This document shows positions 45,107 to 56,063 of a DNA stretch of 64,000 nt, piece by piece (the first letter of the stretch is position 1; every line of letters starts with the position of its first letter). A model generated the notes under the pieces. The model saw only the letters and a list, made by a program, of their open reading frames with translations, was not told the origin of the DNA and ran no database searches. The translations under genes and the position numbers were made by a program. This DNA is from Flaccisagitta enflata (lineage: Eukaryota; Chaetognatha; Sagittoidea; Aphragmophora), in assembly GCA_965153355.1 (NCBI GenBank), contig OZ231127.1:3596001-3660000 (forward strand), given 5' to 3'.

Positions 45107-45257
45107 AACAAGGCCGGATACACGGCAGGACAGTCGCGGACGGTTTGGCAGGAGCAGTAATGCAAAAACCGCTTGCAATTTAGAAATGTGACCTACCTAC
45201 GGACCGACAGACCGACCGACACGGCGAGGTGTAGAGTCACGTGTCCGCGACTAAAAA
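45107..45257 (+). mobile_element. Family H element, GTCGCGG subfamily
   Basis: AACAAGGCCGGATACACGGC, AGTCGCGGAC (45132-45141) and its exact complement GTCCGCGACT (45243-45252), with GGACCGACAGACCGACCGAC between them. Confidence 0.9.
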
Positions 45258-45359
45258 TGAGGATCAATGTTAAGATGGTCAATTCTAACCTTTTATATAA
45301 TCATGCAGCCCAATGACCACTGGCCACAAGAAACCCTAAATTGCCAATTGGAGTTCAAA

Positions 45360-45475
45360 TGCAAAGTGTAATAGTACTTAGGGGAAATGTCATTTTGAGT
45401 TTTCTTGGAAAAAAAGAGCAATATAACTTTTCAATATCATAATCGCCCAGGGCGCTAAGTAGAGAAAATATGTTA
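45360..45475 (+). mobile_element. Decayed right end of a family Z element
   Basis: AATCGCCCAGGGCGCTAAGT and AGAGAAAATATGTTA match the right TIR of 716-1057. The left half is missing. Confidence 0.55.
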
Positions 45476-45609
45476 TATTGACTCAAGTTGACTTAAAATG
45501 ACTAATAATGATGTAATATAGCAAACTGTTACCAACAGACCTACTGACCAACTGACCAACTGATCAACTAATGGACGGGCGTACTGTCTGACAGAGCGCG
45601 ACTAAAAAT
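45476..45609 (+). mobile_element. Family H 3' end with short decamer array
   Basis: GACTTAAAATGACTAATAAT, CCAACTGACCAACTGATCAA and GCGCGACTAAAAATT. Confidence 0.6.
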
Positions 45610-45929
45610 TGCTGTTTTCATATGGAAGATATTTTCATGTAGTATTTGATACTTTGTTGGTTCGATCAATGACTAGGCTTTTCTGGGAATATTTTTTGCC
45701 CTATGACGGCGAGCATCCGACGGCAAGATTTAGTGTGTCAACAGGGGTTAAAATAGAAAGTTTTATGAGAATGAAAACAAAGAATAACATGAAAAAAATC
45801 ATTGAAGTGTATCATAATGGATATTTTATTACAAAATTTGCGTTCATAAAGGAAAGAGAGCAAGTACAGCTATCAATAACTAAATGTATTCACTAGAAAA
45901 TATTCAAAATTCAATTTTGGTTCACTAAT

Positions 45930-46290
45930 AGGAGGCTTGTGAAAATTATATCTTTGCATAGAAAAAGAAAAAACACAAAAATGAAGAACATAGCTGCCTT
46001 CCAAAATTAATCATGGAGGCGGCTATGTTTTTGAAAATGCAAAATTTCTCGACATTTGAGAGTCTTATAATTTTCACAGCAGCAAAAAGAAAAAAAATGT
46101 AAGCAAAATTTCACTAAGAACCCTTATTTTTTTTGCTTTTCTTATGTGAATTGCCAATTCAGAGGTTCTTTTGAGGTTTGCATATGACAAAGACATACAT
46201 ATAGAGTATTTCTGGAGATAATTTGTCTCATGAAAATATTTTTAGCATTATCATTATTCAACTATAGTTGAAAAAAATAGGGTGAAACAC
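45930..46290 (-). repeat. Diverged family R copy
   Basis: TTTGCATAGAAAAAGAAAAA, GAAGAACATAGCTGCC, TTTTGAAAATGCAAAATTTC and GCAAAATTTCACTAAGAA match 33040-33290 at lower identity. Confidence 0.65.
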
Positions 46291-46384
46291 TATGTGTTGC
46301 CATCAATTGCTTTCTGTCCTATTGATCAATTTTAATGTTTTTTAACCCTGTTCTTACCTAGCCCTGATGTTATTGATGATATTT

Positions 46385-46490
46385 AACCCTGTTCTTACCT
46401 AGCCCTAACGCTAGCCCTGACCCTAGCCCTAACCCTAAAACCACCCCCAACCCCAACCTTAGCCCTAACTCTACCCCTAACCCTAAATAA
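46385..46490 (-). repeat. Third interstitial telomere-like block
   Basis: CCCTAACCCTAAAACC and CCCTAACCCTAAA units are degenerate. The flank differs from the other two blocks. Confidence 0.65.
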
Positions 46491-46554
46491 AGACCGGCTT
46501 AAAAAGTCAGTAAAACAAAAGACATCACCGAATTTGAAAAACAGTACCCATATG

Positions 46555-47440
46555 GGTAGTGTGCGGGATTTAAATAGCTTTATTGACCTCGTCCTCATTC
46601 CACCAGTTTTGATCAAAACCTAGAAACCCACCAGTTAAAATTGAAGTTTAGGGACCCACCAGTTTTGATTCAAGCTTTGAAACCCACCAGTTTTAATTTC
46701 AGCCTTAAAACTAACCAGTTTCAACTTCAGCTTTGAAACCCACCAGTTTCAGCTCAAACCATAAAACCCACCACTTCCAATTCAGGTTTTTGAAACCCAA
46801 CAGTTTCAATTGAAGCCTTGCAACCCACCACTTTCAATTCAGGTTTTGTAACCCACCAGTTTCAAAATAAGAAATGACAAAATGATTCAAAATGACTTCA
46901 AATGACTTTAATTGACTTAAAATGACTTCAAAAGACTAAGAATGCCTTAAAATGTCAAAGAATAACTTTAAATGACTGACTATGAAAAATTATGACAAAA
47001 TTTCAAAAAATGACAAAAAAAGGTTAGTATGACTTAAATTGGCTTAAAATGAACCAAGACGACTCAAGATGACTTAAACTTAAGATGACTTTTTAAGACA
47101 AAAAACGACAAAAATGACAAAAACGACAAAAATGACAAAAATGACAAAATGACAAAATGACAAAATGACAAAATGACAAAATGACAGAATGACAAAAATG
47201 ACTGAAATGACTGAAAATGATTAAAAAGACTGAAAATGATTAAAAATGACAAAAATGATAAACATGACAATAATGACAACAATGACAATTATGACAACAA
47301 TGACGATTATGACAAAAATGACAAATTGACTAAAAATGACATTAAATGAAGAAATAAAGCTAAGTGTTAATGACCGATGGACCAACCGAGTGACCAACCA
47401 ACATGCAACAGAGCGGATCATAGAATTGCACGCGACTGAA
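46555..47440 (+). mobile_element. Family H-type carrier with CCACCAGTTT minisatellite and TGAC array
   Basis: GTGTGCGGGATTTAAATAGC, minisatellite units (46600-46865), AAATGACTT and AAATGACAAAATGAC arrays (46866-47345), then GACCGATGGACCAACCGAGT and ATAGAATTGCACGCGACTGA, an H 3' end. The order links three tandem arrays to one carrier. Confidence 0.55.
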
Positions 47441-47526
47441 AATTGATTTAAAGAAGACTGGCGGATGGGTATTTATCTATTGGTTAGGAAATGAGAGATA
47501 AATGCAGAAGTCTTCAACTAGTGATG

Positions 47527-47775
47527 TGGAAGCGGAAGCGGAAGCGGAAGCGGAAGCGGGTGGAAGCGGCACTTTCTCACTGGAAGCGGAAGCGGAAGCG
47601 GAAGCGGTTTTTAGAATCTCATTGGAAGCGGAAGCGGAAGCGGAAGCGGTTTTTAAAAATTTGGTGGAAGCGGAAGCGGAAGCGGAAGCGGAAATTAGAA
47701 ATTCAATGGAAGCGGAAGCGGAAGCGGAAGCAGATACAGTGGAAGCGGAAGCGGAAGCGTTGAAAGCTTCCGCTT
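47527..47775 (+). repeat. (GGAAGC)n hexamer array, left
   Basis: Blocks of 2-5 GGAAGC units are separated by short spacers and end in an inverted GCTTCCGCTTCCAC. Frames read as Lys-Arg or Glu-Ala repeats and are not genes. Confidence 0.9.
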
Positions 47776-48146
47776 CCACTTATACATGATATCAGGCTTG
47801 AGCAATTGTATAAGGTAATAGAATTAAGAAATTCTTGTGTATTTGGTTTTCCCAATATATGTAACAAATTTTTTAATTTTCACTATACAATACAATGTAA
47901 TAATAAAAGAAATAGTAATTAAAAAATCAAGGGGGAGTAAAAAAAAATCAGTTAGATGAATAAGCATTCAAGATTCTGAGAACATAATAAGTAAAAGTGA
48001 TGAATAAGAAGAAGAAGAAGAAAAAGAAGATAAGGATTAAGTGAAAGGAGTAGGAGAAGGAAAAAGAAGAAGAAAAGATAGTAAAAGTTTTAGTGAGTAA
48101 AGAATGAGGGAGAGGAAGAGGAAGAGTTTGAGTGAGTGAAAGAAAA

Positions 48147-48278
48147 TCAAGGCCGTATACATGAGCCGAAGTCGCGTGCGGGTGGGCAGGAGCGGCGAAA
48201 AAAGCTAAGCGTGACCGCTAAGTGTGACCGACCGACGGACAGAGTGGGTTATAGAGTCGCGTGCACGTGACTAAAAAG
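48147..48278 (+). mobile_element. Family H element, GTCGCGTGC subfamily
   Basis: TCAAGGCCGTATACATGAGC, AGTCGCGTGCGGGTGGGCAG, CGACCGACGGACAGAG and GTCGCGTGCACGTGACTAAA. Confidence 0.8.
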
Positions 48279-48377
48279 AGGAGGAGGAAGAAGAAGAATG
48301 CACATCTGTTAAGAAAACAGTAAAAAGTTAGAGTTTCAGGGGATGAAAAAGACGATAAAAGAAATAGAAATGTAGAT

Positions 48378-48757
48378 AAACAAGGCCAACACCTATAAGT
48401 CGCGTGCGAGACATAAATAATTTTTGATGACTTTTATTGACTCAAGATGACTTAAAATAACTCAGGACAACTTAAAATGACTTAAAAAGACCTAAAATGA
48501 CTGAAATGACTATTTTGACCTATTTGACTTAAATGACTTAGAATAACTTAGAATGACTTAGAATGACTTAGAATGACTTAAAATGACTTAGGATGACTTA
48601 GAATGACTTAGAATGACTTAAAATGACTAAGAATGACTAGAAATATCTTAATGTATAATAAAAAAGTAAAGTGTGACGGACCGACGGACAGACGGACGGA
48701 CAGACGGACGGACCGACGGACCGACGGACCGACGGACGGACAAAGCGGGTTGTAGAG
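48378..48757 (+). mobile_element. Family H element with decamer array; 3' hairpin replaced by (GA)n
   Basis: AACAAGGCCAACACCTATAA, GTCGCGTGCGAGAC, about 22 AATGACTTAG units, a long GGACGGACCGACGG tract and GGTTGTAGAGTCG, after which AGAGAGAG replaces the rest of the hairpin. Confidence 0.85.
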
Positions 48758-48975
<218 letters not shown>

Positions 48976-49269
48976 CACACACACACACATAAACATACAA
49001 AAACATAAACATACAAAAATAAAAAAACATAGCTAAAACATCTTACAGTAGCTATAAAAAACAAAGAAAAAGATGAAAATATCTATATGCAACATTTATT
49101 TAATCCAATTTAAGAAATCATTATAATGTATGAATTATTATCAATACTTAGTTTATCAATATTATTTTTGTTTGTTACTTTGCCTGCCTAACAGATATGC
49201 TCATCTCTTGATTTGCAAACTGGCCATTTTTATAACAATAAATCAAATTTTTTTATTTTTAAGTTTTTT

Positions 49270-49482
49270 TAGTCGCATGCTACGCGACACTACACCCCGC
49301 TTTGTCCGTCGGTCGGTCGGTTGGTCGGTCGGTTGGTCGGTCGGTCGGTCAGTCCCCATTTTATTTTTTTTATGTTTTTGCGGTTTTTCGCCTCACTGCA
49401 CTTGCCTAAGTGCTTTAGTTACTCAAATACTGCCCCTGCCCACCCGCACGCAACTAAGGTAACCGTGTATCTGGCCTTATTC
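49270..49482 (-). mobile_element. Family H element, inverse
   Basis: TTTTTTAGTCGCATGCTACG, CACCCCGCTTTGTCCGTC, (GGTC)n, CTGCCCCTGCCCACCCGCAC and GTGTATCTGGCCTTATT. Confidence 0.85.
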
Positions 49483-49782
49483 ATATCGACATTATTTTGT
49501 ATCAAAAGCATAATTGATTCATTTATTCATAGTTAAGAATAAAACACCTGGTAGCTTTTTTTATTTCTACAAACTACATTTTCTTTATTGTTGTATCAAT
49601 TCTATATTTATAGTTAAGGGTTTTTATGTAGGTATGATAACTATATTTTTCCATTTGAAAGATATTCGTTTTTATTACTCAGGATTCTTGTGAATTAAGT
49701 ATTGTTGAAATTGAAGTTCTTCTATGTTATAAGATTAAATGAAATAATATAGGCTTTAGTGGATGTGGTAATAGAAGCGGAA

Positions 49783-49992
49783 GTTGAAGCGGAAGCGGAA
49801 GCGGAAGCGGAAGCGGAAGCGGAAGCAGAAAAAAAAATTAGAATGGAAGCGGAAGCGGAAGCGGAAGCTTTAGAAATTTTTTAAATGGAAGCGGAAGCGG
49901 AAGCGGAAGCGAAAAAAATTTTCTGAATGGAAGCGGAAGCGGAAGCGGAAGCGAAAAAAATTTTTAAAATGGAAGCGGAAGCGGAAGCGGTC
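49783..49992 (+). repeat. (GGAAGC)n hexamer array, right
   Basis: Same unit and orientation as 47527-47775. It lies just inside the right terminus of the hAT-like element. Confidence 0.9.
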
Positions 49993-50109
49993 TAAAAATT
50001 TGGCGCTTCCACATCACTATCTTCAACTATGGACAGTCAGTCTTGAGTAAAACCATCTAGTTTTAGGTGCAATAAAGCACCTCTATAACTGGCTGTGTCT
50101 ATTGGTCAG

Positions 50110-50981
50110 TAGGGCGATTACCTGAAGGGTGAATTTGGCTCAAAATTTAAAACTCCTCCGCCATCGAACCATACATGCTATGTGGCATTTGGGCAGTAAA
50201 TCAGACAAGCAGAGGTCGGTATTTGATCAAGAAACCCGCACGGCAAAACAATGGTAAAGTATATGAAAACAATTTTAGGCCCATTGAAACTCTATAGTGT
50301 TGCCGTGTGGGTTTTCTTTCCAGATACCAATCTCTGCTTGCCTCATTTCCTTTTTGGGCAGCGGCCCCAAAGGGCCGATGTCCTGTAGAACACAGGGGGG
50401 AATTTCCATACGTCCGTCCGTCCGTCCGTCCGTCCGTCCGTCCTTCCGTCCCCCCCCCATTGGCCATCAAGGCCTCAAATTTGCCCTCCCAGCCCTAAAT
50501 TTAGCCCTCCAGGCCTCAAATCAGCCTTCTAGGCTTCAAATCAGCCCCCCCCCCCGACTCAAATCTGACCTACAGACCTCAGATCTGCCCTCCAGACCTT
50601 CAACTAGGCCTCCAAGCATCAAGTCAGCCCTCTGTGGCTCAAATTTGCCCTCCAAACCTCAAATCCACTCTCAGAGCCTCAATTCTGCCCTCCAGCCTTC
50701 AAATATGCCTTCTTTGGCCTGAATCAGTCATCTATTGCCAGAAATGTGCCTCCTCAGGACGTATGGAAATTCCCCCCTGTGTTCTACAGGACATCGGCCC
50801 TTTGGGGCCGCTGCCCTACTCTCACTCCACTTCTTCACTGGATCACTCCCAGCAGGGCATCGGGTACCGCTGACCATGTGCGATCCTTGGATGACTAGTT
50901 AGATACAACTTAGAGAGTATGGTTAGTTGGCTGAGGCATTTTAAAATTTGACCCCATTTGACCCTGCAGGTAACCGCCCTA
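50110..50981 (+). mobile_element. 872-bp hAT-like element nested in family H
   Basis: The ends TAGGGCGATTACCTG and, inversely, TAGGGCGGTTACCTG have an exact 8-bp duplication TTGGTCAG (50102-50109, 50982-50989). The interior is largely a family G element. Confidence 0.9.
50351..50876 (+). mobile_element. Family G element nested in the hAT-like element
   Basis: TTTTTGGGCAGCGGCCCC, GTCCTGTAGAACACAGGGGG, nine GTCC/GTCN units, a CCTCAAATCTGCCCTCCAG minisatellite (50465-50720), the inverted block, and GGGTACCGCTGACCA. Confidence 0.9.
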
Positions 50982-51136
50982 TTGGTCAGTTGGTTGGTTG
51001 GTCTGTCGGGTAACGCATTTGTTCAACGATCCACACATTGCACCTTATTGGTCTACTTGGCCTTGTATTCCAAATTTTCGCATTACATGCAATACATGCA
51101 AAAATTTGAAAAAAAAACATCTGGTTTTTACTCAGA

Positions 51137-51251
51137 AACAAGGCCACGTAGGCCAATCAGGTGCGATGTGTGAATCGTCAAACTAATGCGTTACCCGACC
51201 AACCGACAGACCGTCCAACCAGTTATAGAGGTGGTTTGTCGCAATTAAAAA
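51137..51251 (+). mobile_element. Family H element, GGTGC subfamily, flanked by a direct repeat
   Basis: AACAAGGCCACGTAGGCC, AGGTGCGATGTGTGAATCG and AGGTGGTTTGTCGCAATTAA. GTTTTTACTCAG occurs directly on both sides (51124-51135 and 51260-51271), which is unlike the other copies. Confidence 0.75.
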
Positions 51252-51259
51252 ATCATCTT

Positions 51260-52160
51260 GTTTTTACTCAGCACTGACTGTCCGTGGTTGAAGACTTCAA
51301 AATTGATTATCTGGGTTGCGTGGGCAGTGCTTGCCATGACTCTCAAGTCTAGAAATGAGAGATCTTTTTATGTAGGATGTCCTTTGAAGAATTGATTTGA
51401 AAACCTTTAAAATGGATTTTGGTGAAATGACATTTATTCTCCAAAACATTGTCATTTTAATACAGATTGATTCACTGAATGGATGAATGCAAGTTTAGCT
51501 GCTACAAATATGGTGTTTATTTCCTAGATAGTATTTTGCAATTGTGAGCCGCCTCATCACAATATCAAATTTCTGCATCTTTAGTTGCAGACATTGTCGA
51601 GAATGAGGGGAGGATTGGTCATTTCTTGAGACTGAGGAATTTGTTATTTATTCTTATATCAATAACCCCTTCCTTCTCCTCCACATTCTCCTTCTTTCTG
51701 GTTGGAATTTCTCAGATCGTGAGTTGTTCAGAACACCGGTAAGAGTACGGTTCTGAGTCTCTCCTGGATATTTCTGTCTGTCTATCCCTGCGTTAGGTGA
51801 AGAGACAGTTAGGACAGATGACGGAGGATAGAAGCTAAGCTTTCTCTCAGTATCTCCGTCATACCGCCTATTTGAGCCAAGAGCCCATCGCCTCTTGGTC
51901 TCAACATGGTGGCTACGTTGGCTATTCTTAGCCTTGCCGCCTCTACTGGGCCGGGGTACGAGTCAGTCCCCGGTGCCTGCCCCTTTGAGCACGTTACCGT
52001 TAACTTTAAGTGACTTCATGACTCGGATTGCAGTTGCTCTCTGGTTAGTGAGTTTGTCACTTTGAAAGATGTGATAAAAATCGTCGGGTTTTTGGAGTTT
52101 TTTTTTCACGCAAGATTTTCTCTTTTCCCAACGTCAAAAAAAAAAAAAAAAAAAAAAAAT
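51260..52160 (+). other. Gene-free stretch ending in an A-tract, possible retroposed copy
   Basis: A GC-richer segment (about 51715-52040) is followed by T- and A-rich sequence and 24 A at 52137-52160. This could be a retroposed transcript, but no target duplication or source gene was recognised. Confidence 0.3.
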
Positions 52161-52189
52161 TGAAGTGGATTTAAATCTGAGATAAACAG

Positions 52190-52452
52190 GTTTTTCTGAA
52201 TAAGAGGCTTTGTTCGTCTGTCCTTCCGTCCATTGGTCCGTCCATCATGCACAAGTCGCATGACAAGCATTTAAGATGCTTTTTGGGCAGCGGCCCCGAA
52301 GGGGGAGAAGTCCTGTAGAACACAGGGGACTTCACTTTGTCCATTCGTTTATTGTTCCCCCAGGCCTTCTCAGGCCTAAAATCTGTCCTCTCAGGCCTTG
52401 AATCTACCCTCATGTGATCTGCAGGACTTGGTCCCCTTTGGAGCGGCTGCAC
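52190..52452 (-). mobile_element. Family H fragment joined to a short family G element
   Basis: AGGCTTTGTTCGTCTGTCC (H-type, inverse) precedes a G element (52279-52452) with TTTTTGGGCAGCGGCCCC, TGTAGAACACAGGGG, CAGGCCTAAAATCTG units and a decayed CAGGACTTGGTCCCCTTTGG end. Confidence 0.65.
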
Positions 52453-52559
52453 TTAAATACAACTTTTAACACTTAGATCACTGCTTTTATCCCCTTCTAC
52501 ATTTACATTTTAAAATTGTGACCCCTTTTCATCCCGACATATTTATTTGCATCTGGCAG

Positions 52560-54275
52560 CTGTCTCAAGAAACCCCATCAATGGAGACAAGAGAAAAAGA
52601 AAAGGATCGGCTTACAACGAGGAAAGAACCATCTCCTACACTTTCATCGCCATCGGGATTGGTCGTGTCAAATCCAAAACTTAGTGTGGAACTGAAAACA
52701 TACCTGTCGGATATTTCCAAATGGATTGAACATCTGAGATCAAGAGAACTACCCAAGGTGGAGCAAACCGGTGGAGGGAAACCATGTACGCTGACCGAAT
52801 TTTTCAAAAATGCGCGGGATGTGTTTGAGAACCTGGTTACTTTAGTGAACATGTTAATTCACGAAGTCAACAAAGAAGATCTGAGGGAACAACATCCCAA
52901 TCTCGTTAACAACCACACCTGGTGGATTGATAAAAAACAGGCTTTCAAGATTTTTCCTGAGGGTGCATGTGAGTGTGACCATATTGATGGCGCAATACAA
53001 TGCATTCGTGTATTTCGCGCTGAATTTTGCGCAATTTGTTACCCTGAACAAATGAGAAAACCCCAATTTGCTCAACCCACACAACATGATTCCGATAGTT
53101 CATTGATAGAACCAACTTCCGTGTTGAATTTACTCAAAAATATGTTTCATTCGGTCAGGGAATTTTTCAAGTGCCGAATGGAATTAGATGCAGATGAGCA
53201 TCCTTGTATTTGCGACGTATGTAGCCCAGTCTTAGAATTCAAGGAGCTTGCTCTGAACCTTGGAGCTTACTCAAAGTTGAATAATGATGAGCTTAGGAGT
53301 AAACAGGAAACATTGAGACTTGAGGTTCTGAAAATCAAGAAACAAGTGGACAAACAGTGGACCAACAGTCAAAGTCCGCTTTCCCAGAATCAAGAAACAA
53401 GGGGACAAATAGTGGAAACTTTTCCAATTCCTTACGAGTGTAATGGGGCAGTTATGGGTTCGGGAGGAACTCAAATTAGGAATATCAAAGCAGAATCAGG
53501 AACAGCAATAGAACTGAAAACATATGTTGAGATAAAAGGTACCTCAAAAGAAATTGAGGGCGCAATTGGCCTCATCAAAGATACGATTGATTCCTGTCAT
53601 TCAGGTGACACCATTTTACCGATTCCTTACAAGTGGAATGAAACAATTAGGGATCACATCGACAGAATAGAGCAGGAATCAGGAGCGGCGCTTGAACAAA
53701 TAACACATGCTGAGATACGAGGTACCCCGAAAGAAATTGAGAGGGCAAAACGCCTAATTAAAAACATAATTGGTCCCCAGCTGTCAAATGCGTCTGTTCG
53801 TGTTCCTGGCTGTCAAAGGTCATCTCATATCATTGATATTCCTTACAAGTTGAATGAGGTATTTATGGGTTCAGGTGGGACTCAAATCATCAGAATAAAA
53901 GCGGAATCAGGGGCAGTGGTTAAATTGAAAACATATGCTGAGATAGAAGGTACCCCAAAAGAAATAGAATGCGCAAAAGGCCTTTTACAAGATATCATTG
54001 ATTCCTGCAGGTCTTTTCTTGTCACCGAGCTATCAATTCCTTTAGAGTTGAATGGGGCAGTAATGGGTTCAGCAGGAAGTACAATTCGAAATATGAAAGC
54101 AGAATCAGGAGCAGCGATTGCTCTAAAAGCAAAAGTTGAGATAAAGGGTACCCCAGAAGAAGTAGAAAATGCAGAATGGCTCATCATAGATTTAATTGAT
54201 TACTGCATTTACCACGGGGGGGACGCAGGGTACCTAAAGTGGCGCGCAGGGAACCTAAATTGGCAGAAGAATTGA
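52560..54275 (+). CDS. KH-domain protein, large exon with four KH repeats
   Basis: The acceptor TTTATTTGCATCTGGCAG at 52559 opens the frame in phase 0, and the first Met in the exon is at 52581. The N-terminal half (about 280 aa) is helical with Cys pairs (ACECDH, FCAICY, CICDVC) that may bind metal. Four KH repeats follow at roughly residues 301-355, 365-418, 437-493 and 504-561 of the full open frame. KH1, KH3 and KH4 keep the GxxG nucleic-acid loop (GSGG, GSGG, GSAG). KH2 has IRDH there and is probably degenerate in binding. KH repeats bind single-stranded RNA or DNA, and multi-KH arrangement is typical of vigilin/FUBP-like proteins. The stop lies just before an inserted H element, so the last residues may be non-ancestral. 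An upstream exon is required if 52581 is not the start, and phase would allow joining to 44314. Confidence 0.8.
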   Translation: MSQETPSMETREKEKDRLTTRKEPSPTLSSPSGLVVSNPKLSVELKTYLSDISKWIEHLRSRELPKVEQTGGGKPCTLTEFFKNARDVFENLVTLVNMLIHEVNKEDLREQHPNLVNNHTWWIDKKQAFKIFPEGACECDHIDGAIQCIRVFRAEFCAICYPEQMRKPQFAQPTQHDSDSSLIEPTSVLNLLKNMFHSVREFFKCRMELDADEHPCICDVCSPVLEFKELALNLGAYSKLNNDELRSKQETLRLEVLKIKKQVDKQWTNSQSPLSQNQETRGQIVETFPIPYECNGAVMGSGGTQIRNIKAESGTAIELKTYVEIKGTSKEIEGAIGLIKDTIDSCHSGDTILPIPYKWNETIRDHIDRIEQESGAALEQITHAEIRGTPKEIERAKRLIKNIIGPQLSNASVRVPGCQRSSHIIDIPYKLNEVFMGSGGTQIIRIKAESGAVVKLKTYAEIEGTPKEIECAKGLLQDIIDSCRSFLVTELSIPLELNGAVMGSAGSTIRNMKAESGAAIALKAKVEIKGTPEEVENAEWLIIDLIDYCIYHGGDAGYLKWRAGNLNWQKN

Positions 54276-54278
54276 TTT

Positions 54279-54776
54279 TAAGTCGCATGCTACGCGACTC
54301 GATAAACCACTTTTTGGTCGGTCAGTCGGTTGGTCGGTCGGTCCATCGGTTGGTCGGTCAGTCGGTCACAAAACTATTTTAGAGGCGTTTTACACAGAAT
54401 AAAGACATTTTGGATGTTTCTAAGTCATTTATAAACCTATGTAAGCCACTTTTTGGTTGGTCAGTTGGTCTGTTAGTCCGTCTGTCTGTCCGTCACAAAG
54501 TTGTTTACAGGATGTTTCAGCCAATTTAAAGACAATTTGAATATTATTGAATGTTTCCCTGTCATTTATTTACCTCTATATGCCACTTTTTGGTCTGTCT
54601 GTCCTCCGTCCATTCATCCGTCCATTTGTCTGTTTGTCCATTGATTTATCACAAATTTATTTTTAAGCCTTTTTGTTACTAGTTCATAGGTGTTTTTAAA
54701 TGTTTTTCTCTATCTGCCTGTCTGCCTGACTTTTAGAAAGTACCGACGCACGCGACTTAGGTCTAATGACCTTGTT
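54279..54776 (-). mobile_element. Family H element, inverse, after the KH exon
   Basis: TTTTAAGTCGCATGCTACGC, CACTTTTTGGTCGG tracts repeated three times, then GCACGCGACTTAGG and TAATGACCTTGTTTT. It separates the KH exon from degenerate KH copies. Confidence 0.8.
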
Positions 54777-54794
54777 TTCTTCATTCCCAAACAA

Positions 54795-54961
54795 TCATGT
54801 CTAACAGTTAGGGATCAAAAAGACATAATAGGGCGGGAATCAAAAGCGACGCTTAAACAAAGAACACATGCTGAGTTATGAGGTACCCCAGAAGCAATAG
54901 AGAGGGTAAAATGCCTAATCGAAAACAGGAATGGGTTCAAAAGGAAGAAAAATTCGAAATA
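54795..54961 (+). pseudogene. Degenerate KH2-like plus start of KH4-like copy
   Basis: The translation VRDQKDIIGRESKATLKQRT then HAEL, a stop, GTPEAIERVKCLIEN is clearly a copy of KH2 (IRDHIDRIEQESGAALEQIT, HAEIRGTPKEIERAKRLIKN). It continues into the GxxG part of KH4 (GSKGRKIRN in a shifted frame) and is cut by the MITE at 54962. Confidence 0.85.
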
Positions 54962-55668
54962 ACATCTGTCTCATATTCATTGTCACATCATTAGAAAACT
55001 GTAAAGAATCTTATTGATTTTGGTCCATTTTTCAGAAATAGCTTTAATTAAGTAGATATTACTATTTTTTGACTAAAAAGAAAGAGATTTTGACAAGAAA
55101 TCTTTATTGCATAGAAGGTAAGATGAGTATAGTAAGATCTTTAAAGAAAAAACAGCGATTTGCAATATGAAGCGGTGTCCTTGTTTTAAATCAATTTTCT
55201 GAGTTTTCTGGTGCTATTTTTTCAAAGATAACACCTGACAATGTCAATTTAATCAAGTAGTTCACTAAAGCTGCGGCAAATTGATTGCTAGCTATTAAAT
55301 TCAAATTCAAATTCAAATTCAAATACTCCATAAAGAAATGATAAAGAGTAAATGCTTTAAATCAAATTGAATTTTTCAGTTACTCGTGAATTGCATGAGA
55401 GCCTAAGTGATCTCCATGGAGATAATTGTTTACAAACAGCATCATTCTTCCCCGTCACTCCGAAGAAATTCATTAGTAAAAATCATTTTTTTCTGTTTTA
55501 TGATTTTAACTAATTACTGTAGTTTGAAAGGCCACCAACATTTAACACTTTTTGATTTTCAAAAATATAGTTCCTAGCTATCTTACATTCAAATTTTGAC
55601 ATTATAGGTCAATATCTATAGTTGTTTTTCCCAATTTGAAGTTGTGACAATAATTATGAGACAGATGT
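54962..55668 (+). mobile_element. 707-bp MITE with TA duplication inside a KH pseudo-repeat
   Basis: The ends ACATCTGTCTCATA followed by TTCATTGTCAC and, inversely, ACATCTGTCTCATA followed by ATTATTGTCAC match at 25 of 28 positions. TA lies at 54960-54961 and 55669-55670. It has no ORF. Removing it with one TA rejoins the KH reading (…IRN|MKA…) exactly. Confidence 0.9.
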
Positions 55669-55670
55669 TA

Positions 55671-55795
55671 TGAAAGCAGAATCAGGAGCAGCGATTGATC
55701 TAAGAGCAAAAGTTGTGATAAAGAGTACCCCAGAAGCAGTAGCAAATGCAGAATGCCTCATCATTGATTTAATTGATTACAATCTGAGATTTAAA
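55671..55795 (+). pseudogene. Rest of the KH4-like degenerate copy
   Basis: MKAESGAAIDLRAKVVIKST, PEAVANAECLIIDLIDY closely matches KH4 of the exon (MKAESGAAIALKAKVEIKGT...). The frame then runs into NLRFKNIFS and a stop. Confidence 0.85.
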
Positions 55796-56063
55796 AATAT
55801 TTTTTCATGAAAAAAGCATCATCTTTGGATGAGTGCTGAACAAGCTATAGACTTGAAATATGTCAGACTTTCTCTATGTTTTGTGACTCCGATAAAAACG
55901 TCTGTGATCTTATCCATTTTCATTACAATCTGTGCTCATCAATGAAAACGTGTTCTGTTTTTTTTAATAACCTTGGGGAAATAAAACATGGTGGATTTTT
56001 AAAACCTTTCTTCTGAACCTCAACGAAAGAAAAATAGGTTAGAATTGGTGATGCCTGGAAAGC

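Larger units (their letters stand above)
50064..51067 (-). mobile_element. Family H element (GGTGC subfamily) split by a hAT-like element
   Basis: AGGTGCAATAAAGCACCTCT and ACTGGCTGTGTCTATTGGTCAG lead to the insertion. TTGGTCAGTTGGTTGGTTGG, CATTGCACCTTATTGG and GGCCTTGT follow it. The halves join perfectly once the inner element and one copy of its 8-bp duplication are ignored. Confidence 0.9.

Noticed and set aside
46395-46616. Arg/Val-rich minus-strand frame
   Set aside because: It is the translation of the telomere-like CCCTAA block.
47477-47789. Ala-Ser or Glu-Ala repeat proteins
   Set aside because: They are translations of the (GGAAGC)n array.
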